Shown here: positions 56,940 to 64,000 of the stretch, in pieces
How the letters are laid out: every line of letters starts with the position of its first letter
Numbering within the stretch: position 1 is the stretch's first letter
DNA from: an uncultured Roseburia sp.
Lineage (GTDB): Bacteria > Bacillota > Clostridia > Lachnospirales > Lachnospiraceae
Direction of reading: 5' to 3'
NCBI GenBank assembly: GCA_947644305.1
Contig: CANRYS010000001.1
Location: 1 to 64,000 of the forward strand
DNA: 64,000 nt
Notes under the pieces: model-generated
The model's input: only the letters and a program-made list of their open reading frames with translations
Told to the model about the DNA's origin: nothing
Database searches by the model: none
Translations under genes and position numbers: made by a program

Positions 56940-58727
56940 TTACTTATAATATTTGCTTTGCACTTGATACATCCTTGCATATTCCCCTTGCTTTTTCATC
57001 AATGCATCATGTGTTCCTTCCTCAATAACCGCTCCCCCCTTTAAAACAATTATCCTGTCACAAAACTTAGTTGTCGCTAACCTATGGGAAACAAATATTG
57101 CCGTCCGCCCATTCACAAGATCCGAAAAATCTTCATATAGCTTTTTTTCTGCAATCGGATCAAGTGCGCTGGTTGGTTCATCCAGAATAATTATGCTGCC
57201 ATCTTGATAAAGGCTTCTTGCAAGCAATAATTTCTGTCTTTCTCCACCTGAAAAATCAACACCATTCCTGTCAATGATCTTAGACGTTCTAGTATATATA
57301 CCTTGCGGCAGTCCAGAAATCTTTTTATACAGTTCTATTTTTTTGAGTGTTTCGTTGACCCGTGTCGCATCCATCTGATTCAATGGCTTACATGCAATAT
57401 TTTCTCCAATCGAAAATGCTAACAGGGCGCTATCCTGAAAAACCACCGTAACATTATCTCGGAAAAAATCACTCCCCGTATCCACATTATATTTTTTGCT
57501 GCCTATCCATATTTCTCCATCAAAATTTTTATAAAGTCCTGTCAGAATTTTTATCAGTGTGGATTTACCTGCTCCATTTTCACCTACAAGGGCAATTTTT
57601 TCTCCCGGTTCGATTTCAAAACTTATATTGTCAAGAACTTTCCGCTCATTATTTGCATATGTAAAGGATACTTTTTCCAATTTAATTCCCATCTTTTGAT
57701 TTGAAGAATTTTTTGCATTCTCTTTGATATCTTGATTTTGTTTGTGTTCAACTACAACCTCCCGAAATGAATTAACCTGAATATTGGTTCTTTTCAAGTC
57801 TCCAACTGCTCCAACAATCTGAAACAACCATCCTGAAAATCCATTTATAATCCCAATATAAAAAGTAAACATAGCAATCGAAATATTCCCTGCCAAGACG
57901 CCGCGAATCAAAATATAATAGGCAACACCATCTTTTAATCCCATAAAAACCGCATCAGAAATCTCCGGATAGCTCCATACTTTTTCAATGTTGCCATTTA
58001 TCTTCTTTTTCTTTTTACACAATTTGTTGAACTCATCACAAAACCACGTTGACATACGAAACATAATAATGTCCTTTATATCCCTGTAATCCGTCATTGT
58101 GCGATATAAATAATCACATTGTTTCGAAACTTTTGCCTCTTCTTTATTATACTTTTTTAAGTATTCGCTTGCTTTTTTATTCAAAAATATATTTACGATA
58201 CACATAAGAATCAGTATCAATAAAATTCTGGCATCCATAGACACAATAATGCCCGTATATCCTATAATTCCAACCACGCCAATCAACAATTGGACTGACG
58301 CCCTCGTCATCCCCTCTATTCCCTCATAGTTACTGCCGATCGCCCTTGCTGCCATGCTCATCTTCGTCTGTGTTTCTTCCTTTTCAAGCACACAATAATC
58401 CATCTCCATCGCATTGCGGATCAGCATCTGGTTAAAATTCTGGTCACGGCACCAAGCCCCTATTTTATCAACCCATTGCGTTGTGTAATCCCTTAGAATG
58501 CTCAGGACAAGACACAATAACAAACTGCCGCACAAATAGATTACTAATTTTTTTCCACCTTCCTGCTCTGATACAATACTTACCACAAGTGCAGGAATTG
58601 CAGTTTCAAAAATGGGAAGAATACAACTGACAATGATCCGCATGGGAAATAGGTATCTCAATTGATGATACCAGTTAAATTCCTTTTTTAAGATATATTT
58701 TAAATTGCCTGCAATACTATATTTCAT
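56940..58727 (-). CDS. ABC exporter (fused permease-ATPase), first of pair
   Basis: 595 residues: a membrane domain of about six helices, then an ATPase with Walker A GENGAGKST, signature FSGGERQKLLLARSL, Walker B IIILDEPTSALD and VSHRLAT. No peptidase domain. It lies 28 bp downstream of the protease-fusion gene and 37 bp upstream of the second exporter, same operon. Confidence 0.9.
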   Translation of the reverse strand: MKYSIAGNLKYILKKEFNWYHQLRYLFPMRIIVSCILPIFETAIPALVVSIVSEQEGGKKLVIYLCGSLLLCLVLSILRDYTTQWVDKIGAWCRDQNFNQMLIRNAMEMDYCVLEKEETQTKMSMAARAIGSNYEGIEGMTRASVQLLIGVVGIIGYTGIIVSMDARILLILILMCIVNIFLNKKASEYLKKYNKEEAKVSKQCDYLYRTMTDYRDIKDIIMFRMSTWFCDEFNKLCKKKKKINGNIEKVWSYPEISDAVFMGLKDGVAYYILIRGVLAGNISIAMFTFYIGIINGFSGWLFQIVGAVGDLKRTNIQVNSFREVVVEHKQNQDIKENAKNSSNQKMGIKLEKVSFTYANNERKVLDNISFEIEPGEKIALVGENGAGKSTLIKILTGLYKNFDGEIWIGSKKYNVDTGSDFFRDNVTVVFQDSALLAFSIGENIACKPLNQMDATRVNETLKKIELYKKISGLPQGIYTRTSKIIDRNGVDFSGGERQKLLLARSLYQDGSIIILDEPTSALDPIAEKKLYEDFSDLVNGRTAIFVSHRLATTKFCDRIIVLKGGAVIEEGTHDALMKKQGEYARMYQVQSKYYK

Positions 58728-58754
58728 ATTTCCACGCCTTTCTTACAAACGAAT

Positions 58755-60557
58755 CTAAAAAAAATTAATGATATTTTGTACCAATTTTTCCATATCATTT
58801 TCTGTTCCAAGACAAAAAACTGGAATCTCAAACATTTTTTCAAATTTCTCTTTAGAAATCAGGAATTCGTCTTCAGAAAGTATGGTTTTCTTTCCATATA
58901 GTTCTTTCCATCCTTTGTCAATTGTCATTGGGAACACAACAATTGCAATAACTTTGCTGCCGTTTCCTATACTCTCTATCAAATTGATTGTATTTAAAAT
59001 ATACTTGGGATCATCATAGGGATTAATACACAAAATCACTGCATCCGGTTGAGTAGCCATCAAAAAATTAATTTGATCCGTTGTATAACATTCAAGATTA
59101 TTAAAATCATATGGTATAGTTCCTGATTGTGATCCAACAAGAATAATATCTTTATCCCTCTCACATATTTTTTGTAATTGATAATTTAAAATTTGAATAC
59201 CTTGTTGTACATCTACATATATTGATTTATTAAAGCCCATTGGAAACAAAAAATCAAAATTGTATAAATACGCACTAGGTTCAGTACCAATTTGTCCAAC
59301 ACTATATCCAAGCAGCATTAACCTTTTTCGTAATTCTAACTGTAACGAAAACTTTCCCTGTTTTGAACTTGTTCCGAACACTCCCAATACAGGTTTATTT
59401 ATTTGGAAAAGCTTTCCTTCGCGCACAGGTAACGCATTTGCTAAATCAACCCGCGGATAGTACAATTTTTCACTGCATGTCATATTCATCTCTTTAAGCA
59501 AATCATCAAATGCATAAACATTTTTCCCCTTTTCGATAGCGGTCTTTACTACTTTTTCCAGCATATCAGGGTTATTACTATAAAATTCATATTCTTTAAG
59601 ATGCCCAATTATTAATGTATCAAATGTATCCCATTCAATATTATTTATACTTTTTATCACATAATCCTTTTGGTCTTGAATATTAAGTAGTTTATTTACT
59701 GAGGCCCCGATATGTAAAGAAATTTTACTATCATAAATATCTACGATTTCAAAATCCAGCATATCTCTAAATCTAAACAGTGAATGCATTTCTTTATTAA
59801 AAGGAAACAAAGATGCACTTTCAATTTTAAACTGCGGAGACAAAACATCGGTAGATTTGTAAGAAATCTTTTTCACCGCCAAATCAGAAAATGCTGTTTT
59901 TATTTGTTGAAGCTCTCTTAATCCATCTAACATAAAGGATATAACTTGACGAGTAACATGTGCACAAGCAAAGCTATTTCCTGTTATAAGTAAATATGGG
60001 GGGGAAATCCATGCCACTCTTTGCAATCCACTCTTTGCACCAATATTGATTATTGTATCATTAAAATATACAAAATCATTGATCTTTTTACACGCCGCAC
60101 AACCAGTCACCCCCAAAACACAGTCAAATGCAGCTGGATACGACATTGCTCCCATATTATCAAATGCAGCAACTAAAATCGTTCCTTTTTCATATAATTT
60201 TCTACAAATATTTAATAATCTATTGCCTTCCATTAGCATAATCAGACCCAAACTCATATTAATTATGTCTACATCCAACTTTTCGTAAACATACTCTAAT
60301 GCATAACATAATATCTCCTCAGATATTTCTTCATCATCGAACAGCTTGATTATCTCAAATTGCACTCGCTTTTCTGCCCTTGTGTTGATTTGGTTACTAA
60401 TGATAGAAAAAATGGCCGTGCCGTGTCCAAATTCATCCTCTACATTATCATCAATACAAATCTTGCCATACTCCATATAAATATGATGTTTTCCGGCAAT
60501 AGAAGAATCTATATATTTTTTATCTATTCCACTATCTAGAATTGCCACATTTAACAT
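58755..60557 (-). CDS. subtilisin-like (S8) protease fused to a DUF1611-type P-loop domain
   Basis: 600 residues. N-terminal S8 peptidase-like domain: Asp in AILDSGID (D8), His in EFGHGTAIF (H45), Ser in GNSFACAHV (S195), with AFDN (about 131-134) as the oxyanion region; no signal peptide or propeptide, so it is cytoplasmic. From about residue 310 it resembles DUF1611: GTSSKQGKFSL (about 395-405) as P-loop, GTEPSAYLY, VGSQSGTIP and QPDAVILC. One DUF1611 member, DgcN, is reported as a D-glutamate N-acetyltransferase. The fusion suggests cleavage and modification of the peptide are coupled. ATG at 60557 follows GGAGG; 60569 would include that site. First gene after the precursor. Confidence 0.82.
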   Translation of the reverse strand: MLNVAILDSGIDKKYIDSSIAGKHHIYMEYGKICIDDNVEDEFGHGTAIFSIISNQINTRAEKRVQFEIIKLFDDEEISEEILCYALEYVYEKLDVDIINMSLGLIMLMEGNRLLNICRKLYEKGTILVAAFDNMGAMSYPAAFDCVLGVTGCAACKKINDFVYFNDTIINIGAKSGLQRVAWISPPYLLITGNSFACAHVTRQVISFMLDGLRELQQIKTAFSDLAVKKISYKSTDVLSPQFKIESASLFPFNKEMHSLFRFRDMLDFEIVDIYDSKISLHIGASVNKLLNIQDQKDYVIKSINNIEWDTFDTLIIGHLKEYEFYSNNPDMLEKVVKTAIEKGKNVYAFDDLLKEMNMTCSEKLYYPRVDLANALPVREGKLFQINKPVLGVFGTSSKQGKFSLQLELRKRLMLLGYSVGQIGTEPSAYLYNFDFLFPMGFNKSIYVDVQQGIQILNYQLQKICERDKDIILVGSQSGTIPYDFNNLECYTTDQINFLMATQPDAVILCINPYDDPKYILNTINLIESIGNGSKVIAIVVFPMTIDKGWKELYGKKTILSEDEFLISKEKFEKMFEIPVFCLGTENDMEKLVQNIINFF

Positions 60558-60608
60558 ATATACCTCCATTTATATCAATTTAACACAATAAATTTGCTAA
60601 AAAGTTCA

Positions 60609-60637
60609 CAACAGACCATAAAAAATATGATCTGTTG
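60609..60637 (-). terminator. hairpin after the precursor peptide gene
   Basis: caacagacca(t) / (a)tgatctgttg, a stem with one or two mismatches and an A/T-rich loop, 10 bp after the precursor stop. A weak T-run (CTTTTTAG) follows on minus. It probably lets precursor transcript outnumber the downstream genes. Confidence 0.65.
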
Positions 60638-60647
60638 CTTTTTGGTT

Positions 60648-60731
60648 TTAGCATCTGCAGTTGTTTCCTTCAGAATGGTAAAGGCTTACATTCTTACGCA
60701 CCTGCTTTGCTGGCTTCTTTAATACTTTCAT
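60648..60731 (-). CDS. 27-residue RiPP precursor peptide
   Basis: A short frame with a very strong site (AGGAGGTGATATC) before ATG 60731. It starts MKVLKKP, has a Lys/Arg-rich first half and a C-terminal segment ending SEGNNCRC, with two Cys one residue apart. It lies between an ACP gene and a protease gene, next to a radical SAM/SPASM gene, and is followed by a hairpin. Small Cys-bearing peptides beside a radical SAM maturase and an ACP-related protein are known from Clostridia ('Clo7bot'-type loci, from memory of database names). It is probably a leader (about residues 1-15) plus a core near the C-terminus. The modification is unknown. Confidence 0.78.
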   Translation of the reverse strand: MKVLKKPAKQVRKNVSLYHSEGNNCRC

Positions 60732-60756
60732 GATATCACCTCCTTGCTTTTTTTCA

Positions 60757-60783
60757 TCAATATATAAATATAATTGATGTCAA
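60757..60783 (-). promoter_or_regulatory. candidate promoter before the precursor peptide
   Basis: A perfect TTGACA -35 (60778-60783 on minus) lies just after the ACP stop codon. The best -10 is weak (TATTGA, 15-bp spacer). It could give extra transcription of the precursor. Confidence 0.3.
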
Positions 60784-60789
60784 ATCATG

Positions 60790-61032
60790 TTATTTCTCCT
60801 TTATAAGCTCTTCTATCAATGTGCATAAAGCATTAAAGGATTTCAAAATATCAACATCTAAATACTCATCTGGCAAATCAACATTAAATATATTTTCTAT
60901 TTCAACAACAAAATTTATAAACATCAGCGAATCTACTATATACTCGCTTAAGTCAACATCATCATTTCCAATATCGCTGACATCCAAACCTATTTCTTCC
61001 ATTATATTTTTTACTTTTTGCTTTGTATCCAT
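60790..61032 (-). CDS. acyl-carrier-protein-like, peptide maturation type
   Basis: 80-residue acidic four-helix carrier protein. The phosphopantetheine Ser is in YIVDSLMFINFV (S35). Such ACP-related proteins are listed with radical SAM peptide maturation systems in Clostridia, although what they carry is not known. It sits between the radical SAM gene (12 bp) and the precursor. No ketosynthase or adenylation gene is present, so the acyl source would have to come from elsewhere. AAGGAGG precedes the ATG. Confidence 0.85.
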   Translation of the reverse strand: MDTKQKVKNIMEEIGLDVSDIGNDDVDLSEYIVDSLMFINFVVEIENIFNVDLPDEYLDVDILKSFNALCTLIEELIKEK

Positions 61033-61044
61033 AATTTAACCTCC

Positions 61045-62379
61045 TTATATATGCATGTAATTGTTTCGATCTAATAGATCCAACACTAATTCAATATTAT
61101 TTTTTTGATCCGAACAATTGCCAACACCATCATTTTGAATTATATATTTAGGACAGTTTCTTCCTTGACATGCCCCTAAGAAAAAACAATTTTCACATTT
61201 ATGATTTAGCAAATTGAAATACCATTTCCGATGCTTTTCCTGGTCAATAAACATACTTCCATTTTGGTAAAGCGTGCCAATCTTATTATCTTCAAATTCA
61301 AAATCTTGCGTACACTTATATAATTCTCCATTTACACCTATCACATATGAAAAAGCATATCCAGCTGGACACAATCCCATTGAAGACAAAAAATTTAAAT
61401 TAATGTCTAAAGATAACTCGTCCCTGTAGTTCATAACTTTGGCATATAGGCCCCCCAAATCCTTTTTGTCTAATAACTGCTTATCCAGGCTGCTATCAAA
61501 CCTTTCTTCACTCCATTTCCCCATATAATGAGGAAACATACGGAATCTTTTGTCTTTTCCAAACAAAGAAATATAAGTTTTCACATAATCATCCAGCTTA
61601 CACACTGACTCATTGGTAAAATTAGTTCTAAGTGCAATTGTAAAGTATGATTTCTTGCAATTTTCCTTGATAGAAATCAGATTTTCCATGATTCTATTAT
61701 ATGTTCCGCACCCATTTTTCAGTTTTCTTAATTTATCGTGGATATCTTGAGGACCATCAATTGTTATTTGAAAATCGTAAACTTTACAATTCAACAATGC
61801 TAAAAAAGTATCCATATTTAAGTCATATCCATTAGTTGTAATTCCAGCAGAGTATTTTCTTTTGGCAGCTTGACATATATGTAATAATTTTGTTGAAAGC
61901 CGATAAATTATTTCCTTTGCTTCCAATGGTTCTCCGCCAAACCAACTTACTCTTAGTTCTGCATAGTTATGTATATTTTTTCTAACATACTTAATAATTG
62001 CTTCTTGCACACTTTCGCTCATTACTCCTGGTTTATGTTCTTCATAGCAGTACCCACATCTAAAATTACAGTCTTCAGTAGGCATAATAGTCAGCCTTAA
62101 AACAGGCGAATATTTTTCCCTTGCAATTAATTCTTCTGCATATTTTTGCTCATCACGGTTTTTAGGAACCAGATGTCCCTTTTGAACCAATATCTCATGT
62201 ATTTGTTCATTTTTATCATTCTTTTCTCCGGCAGATAATATTTCATAAACACAATCAATAGTCCCTTGGTCTTCAACACATACCAGCGAATCTACTCCTG
62301 TGATAGAATTAAACATTAACAAATTACCGTCCACTTGGCTTTTAATGACTTTCGTAAATCTTGACATAGTATATTCCAT
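61045..62379 (-). CDS. radical SAM/SPASM peptide maturase
   Basis: 444 residues. The N-terminal part (about 1-90) may act in leader recognition. The radical SAM core has CNFRCGYC (C104, C108, C111), WFGGEPL and ITTNGYDL. The C-terminal SPASM region has Cys in GLCPAGYAF, LYKCTQDF, CENCFFLGACQGRNCP and NCSDQ for auxiliary iron-sulfur clusters. Such enzymes form thioether or C-C links in small peptides. It is like the CcpM-type maturases of clostridial Cys-rich peptides. Next to a two-Cys precursor, it may form sactipeptide-type links. AGGAGG precedes the ATG. Confidence 0.92.
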   Translation of the reverse strand: MEYTMSRFTKVIKSQVDGNLLMFNSITGVDSLVCVEDQGTIDCVYEILSAGEKNDKNEQIHEILVQKGHLVPKNRDEQKYAEELIAREKYSPVLRLTIMPTEDCNFRCGYCYEEHKPGVMSESVQEAIIKYVRKNIHNYAELRVSWFGGEPLEAKEIIYRLSTKLLHICQAAKRKYSAGITTNGYDLNMDTFLALLNCKVYDFQITIDGPQDIHDKLRKLKNGCGTYNRIMENLISIKENCKKSYFTIALRTNFTNESVCKLDDYVKTYISLFGKDKRFRMFPHYMGKWSEERFDSSLDKQLLDKKDLGGLYAKVMNYRDELSLDINLNFLSSMGLCPAGYAFSYVIGVNGELYKCTQDFEFEDNKIGTLYQNGSMFIDQEKHRKWYFNLLNHKCENCFFLGACQGRNCPKYIIQNDGVGNCSDQKNNIELVLDLLDRNNYMHI

Positions 62380-62382
62380 TTT

Positions 62383-63177
62383 CTACCTCCTTATTGTCCA
62401 AAACTTATCAACATCCGTCGTTGTTATTATAGCTTTTGTGGGCATATATACAGTGTAATTTTTGGGTAAATATCCTTTAGGAACTAATTCATATTGTATA
62501 TCCTCATTATCTAAAGTAGAATTTACCCTAAACCGAAAAAAGTTTTTACTCATATAGCCAAAATACTGTTCTTCAATTTTTTTAATATTTTTAAAATTAA
62601 TTTTTCTGTTATATATAACATTTATTTTCTGACCTTGAATAAGTTTTTCCCTCATTTCACTAAGTGATAAATACACGCCATCATTGTCCTTAAAAAACAA
62701 ATTATATGTAGGATCTACAGTAATCCATCTATTTACTGAGTTTAAATAAATGGCTGTAACACAATGATTATCATATGGGAAAGTTCCTATAGGCAAACAC
62801 CTGACTGTCCTAGTATAAAATCCACAATATGATAGCATTTCAGCTAATGCTAATGCCTTAAAATAGCAATTACTTTTTTTGTTTTTGATGCTAACCAGAA
62901 GATTCAAAATTTTTTCATCCGTCTCCTTAATCTGTTCACTATTAGCTAATTTAACAAAAAGCCAATTCATCACTTTACTGATAATATTAATTTCTTTCTC
63001 CTCAGTAAATTTATCTTCCATGTTAAAAAACTTTGTCAATACCTTTACATTCTCATTTGATAATATCTGGTCACAAATATTAATTTCTACACTATCCTCA
63101 CAATATTCGCTAAATTTTTTTAAAAAAAATATATACTCACTTTGATAATAAGGATATTCGCCAAATAAATTTTCCAA
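62383..63177 (-). CDS. transglutaminase/thiol-protease-like protein
   Basis: 264 residues, no signal peptide. A papain/transglutaminase-like triad is visible: Cys in KKSNCYFKAL (C104), His in YDNHCVTAIY (H138) and Asp in WITVDPTYN (D155). Such domains occur as proteases or acyltransferases in peptide-modification loci (microcin J25 McjB and the B2-type leader peptidases are related folds). A leader-cleaving or ligating role is plausible. TTG start at 63177 with GAGGG nine bases before. It ends 3 bp before the radical SAM start. Confidence 0.72.
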   Translation of the reverse strand: MENLFGEYPYYQSEYIFFLKKFSEYCEDSVEINICDQILSNENVKVLTKFFNMEDKFTEEKEINIISKVMNWLFVKLANSEQIKETDEKILNLLVSIKNKKSNCYFKALALAEMLSYCGFYTRTVRCLPIGTFPYDNHCVTAIYLNSVNRWITVDPTYNLFFKDNDGVYLSLSEMREKLIQGQKINVIYNRKINFKNIKKIEEQYFGYMSKNFFRFRVNSTLDNEDIQYELVPKGYLPKNYTVYMPTKAIITTTDVDKFWTIRR

Positions 63178-63197
63178 ATCAAATCCCTCTATTAAAA

Positions 63198-63284
63198 TTA
63201 TTTTTCCAAATCTTTTTGTACCAACTCTAAATATAAACCATCAAAATACACAAAATATACTTTTTCATCCAATTCTCTCCTCAT
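63198..63284 (-). CDS. possible 28-residue peptide
   Basis: A short frame between the glycosyltransferase stop and the transglutaminase-like start, beginning MRRELDEK and ending LVQKDLEK; aromatic middle. The AAGGAG site touches its ATG, so a TTG start at 63272 (24 residues, GAGGAGAG before it) is better placed. Could be a small helper or a decayed gene fragment. No Cys. Weak call. Confidence 0.3.
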   Translation of the reverse strand: MRRELDEKVYFVYFDGLYLELVQKDLEK

Positions 63285-63288
63285 CTCC

Positions 63289-64000
63289 TTAGAATATATC
63301 GTTAATCTTTACCTTTCTTTCATGATAATCTTCCATAAGCTCTTTTAACTCTAGATAATATTGCTCAATTATATTTCCAAAAATATTAGTTTCCTCAAAA
63401 CTCATCTTCCCATCCCAGTCCATTTTCATCAAAGCAACTTCTAAATGCGGGAATTTTTTACAAAAATAAGCAAAATTTTTATATTGTTCTTTCACTTCAT
63501 TCTTCTTTCTCAAATGTTCTTGATGATAATTCACTGCATCTTTACAAAAACAAAATTTATATTCTTGCAGATAAAACTGATATGAAAAATCAACATCTTC
63601 AAATCCATATCCTTTATAATTAGTATCATACTCTGGTTGTCGCATACATAATGAGCGATCAAAAGCAATATTGCCACCATACGCTCTACTCCAGGCCATA
63701 AACATGCCTTTCAAATCTTCTCCGTAGCTTTCCAACAACTTACTATTCCCAGTAATTGACAAATAACACTTGTTTATTGCATTGTAAAAATCTGTTACAA
63801 TTTCTTTTTCTGTTATTATCTGTTTACTCTCTAAACTTAATAACTCTGGATAAAGATTATAAATCTTCATTTCATCCTTAAACTCAAACGACAACCCATT
63901 GGCATAAAAAGGCATTACAAGGCATTGCTTGCCAATGCAGACAATCTTATCCCCTTTATCAAGATTTTTTTTATGTGTCAAAACAAATTCAGGATTGGGT
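63289..64000 (-). CDS. glycosyltransferase with galactosyltransferase-type C-terminal motif (partial)
   Basis: The frame is open to the right edge (…NPEFVLTHKKN), so the N-terminus lies outside the window. The visible part has AYGGNIAFDRSL and YGFEDVDFSYQFYL (about residues 115-155 from the first internal start), typical of the C-terminal nucleotide-sugar region of GT2/GT7-type enzymes, where GFEDxD binds acceptor and metal. It likely glycosylates the peptide or is a precursor-sugar transferase. Same strand and close to the transglutaminase-like gene. Low GC like the rest of the operon. Confidence 0.78.
   Translation of the reverse strand, partial: PNPEFVLTHKKNLDKGDKIVCIGKQCLVMPFYANGLSFEFKDEMKIYNLYPELLSLESKQIITEKEIVTDFYNAINKCYLSITGNSKLLESYGEDLKGMFMAWSRAYGGNIAFDRSLCMRQPEYDTNYKGYGFEDVDFSYQFYLQEYKFCFCKDAVNYHQEHLRKKNEVKEQYKNFAYFCKKFPHLEVALMKMDWDGKMSFEETNIFGNIIEQYYLELKELMEDYHERKVKINDIF

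Noticed and set aside
55058-58727. Leader-cleaving (C39) peptidase domain on the ABC exporters
   Set aside because: Both proteins begin with short basic stretches leading directly to membrane helices; no N-terminal Cys-protease domain is present.

Overview
This window reads as a chromosome segment of an anaerobic, spore-forming, gut-type Firmicute, most likely Lachnospiraceae (Clostridia). The evidence is a CIRCE-controlled groESL operon, a low-GC-Gram-positive division and cell-wall (dcw) cluster with two tandem class B penicillin-binding proteins, two SleB-type cell wall hydrolases, large secreted plant-glycan and fucose-active glycoside hydrolases with BspA-like or Big_2 C-termini, and strong AGGAGG ribosome binding sites. 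The species cannot be named from this sequence alone. Almost all genes lie on the minus strand; three (a DUF6062-like gene, an AraC regulator and the GH115 gene) are on plus.

Layout. 1-2.2 kb: repeats, then groEL-groES under a CIRCE operator. 2.4-6.6 kb: DUF6062-like protein, ArsP_2-type exporter, DUF2225 protein, glutaminyl-tRNA synthetase. 6.7-10.9 kb: secreted GH95 enzyme divergent from an AraC regulator. 11.1-14.1 kb: SleB-like hydrolase, a eukaryotic-type HisA with no other his gene nearby, and threonine synthase. 14.2-20.2 kb: an accessory patch with palindromic elements, an ABC exporter (ATPase and two permeases), a small secreted peptide gene, a BspA-like surface protein flanked by direct repeats, a remnant of an ABC ATPase gene, and 57-bp repeats. 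20.2-23.8 kb: second SleB-like hydrolase, smpB and rnr, with a perfect 116-bp tandem duplication at the rnr/smpB junction. 23.9-37 kb: secG, ftsZ, ftsQ, murA, ftsW, murD, mraY, two PBPs, ftsL, rsmH and mraZ, with a phased array of MraZ boxes over the mraZ promoter. 37.2-48 kb: AraC regulator divergent from a secreted GH115 enzyme, a Uma2-family protein, and two overlapping secreted GH43-type genes. 48.3-52 kb: pdxT, pdxS, lgt, ychF.

52.2-64 kb (running off the right edge) is the most unusual part. It is an AT-rich minus-strand operon that looks like a ribosomally made, post-translationally modified peptide (RiPP) locus. In transcription order it holds a glycosyltransferase (partial), a possible 28-residue peptide, a transglutaminase-like thiol enzyme, a radical SAM/SPASM maturase, an acyl-carrier protein, a 27-residue precursor peptide ending in CRC (too short for ordinary gene calling), an attenuator-like hairpin, a subtilisin-like protease fused to a DUF1611-type P-loop domain, two ABC exporters, a NodU/CmcH-type carbamoyltransferase and a BtrH-like protein, closed by a strong terminator. 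The set suggests a peptide that is radically cross-linked, possibly acylated, carbamoylated or glycosylated, trimmed by the fused protease and exported. The product and the order of steps are inference.

The secreted GH95, GH115 and one GH43 enzyme share a Lys-rich C-terminal cassette of BspA/LRR_5 type, which may retain them at the cell surface. No tRNA, rRNA, CRISPR array, intact insertion sequence or prophage gene was found.
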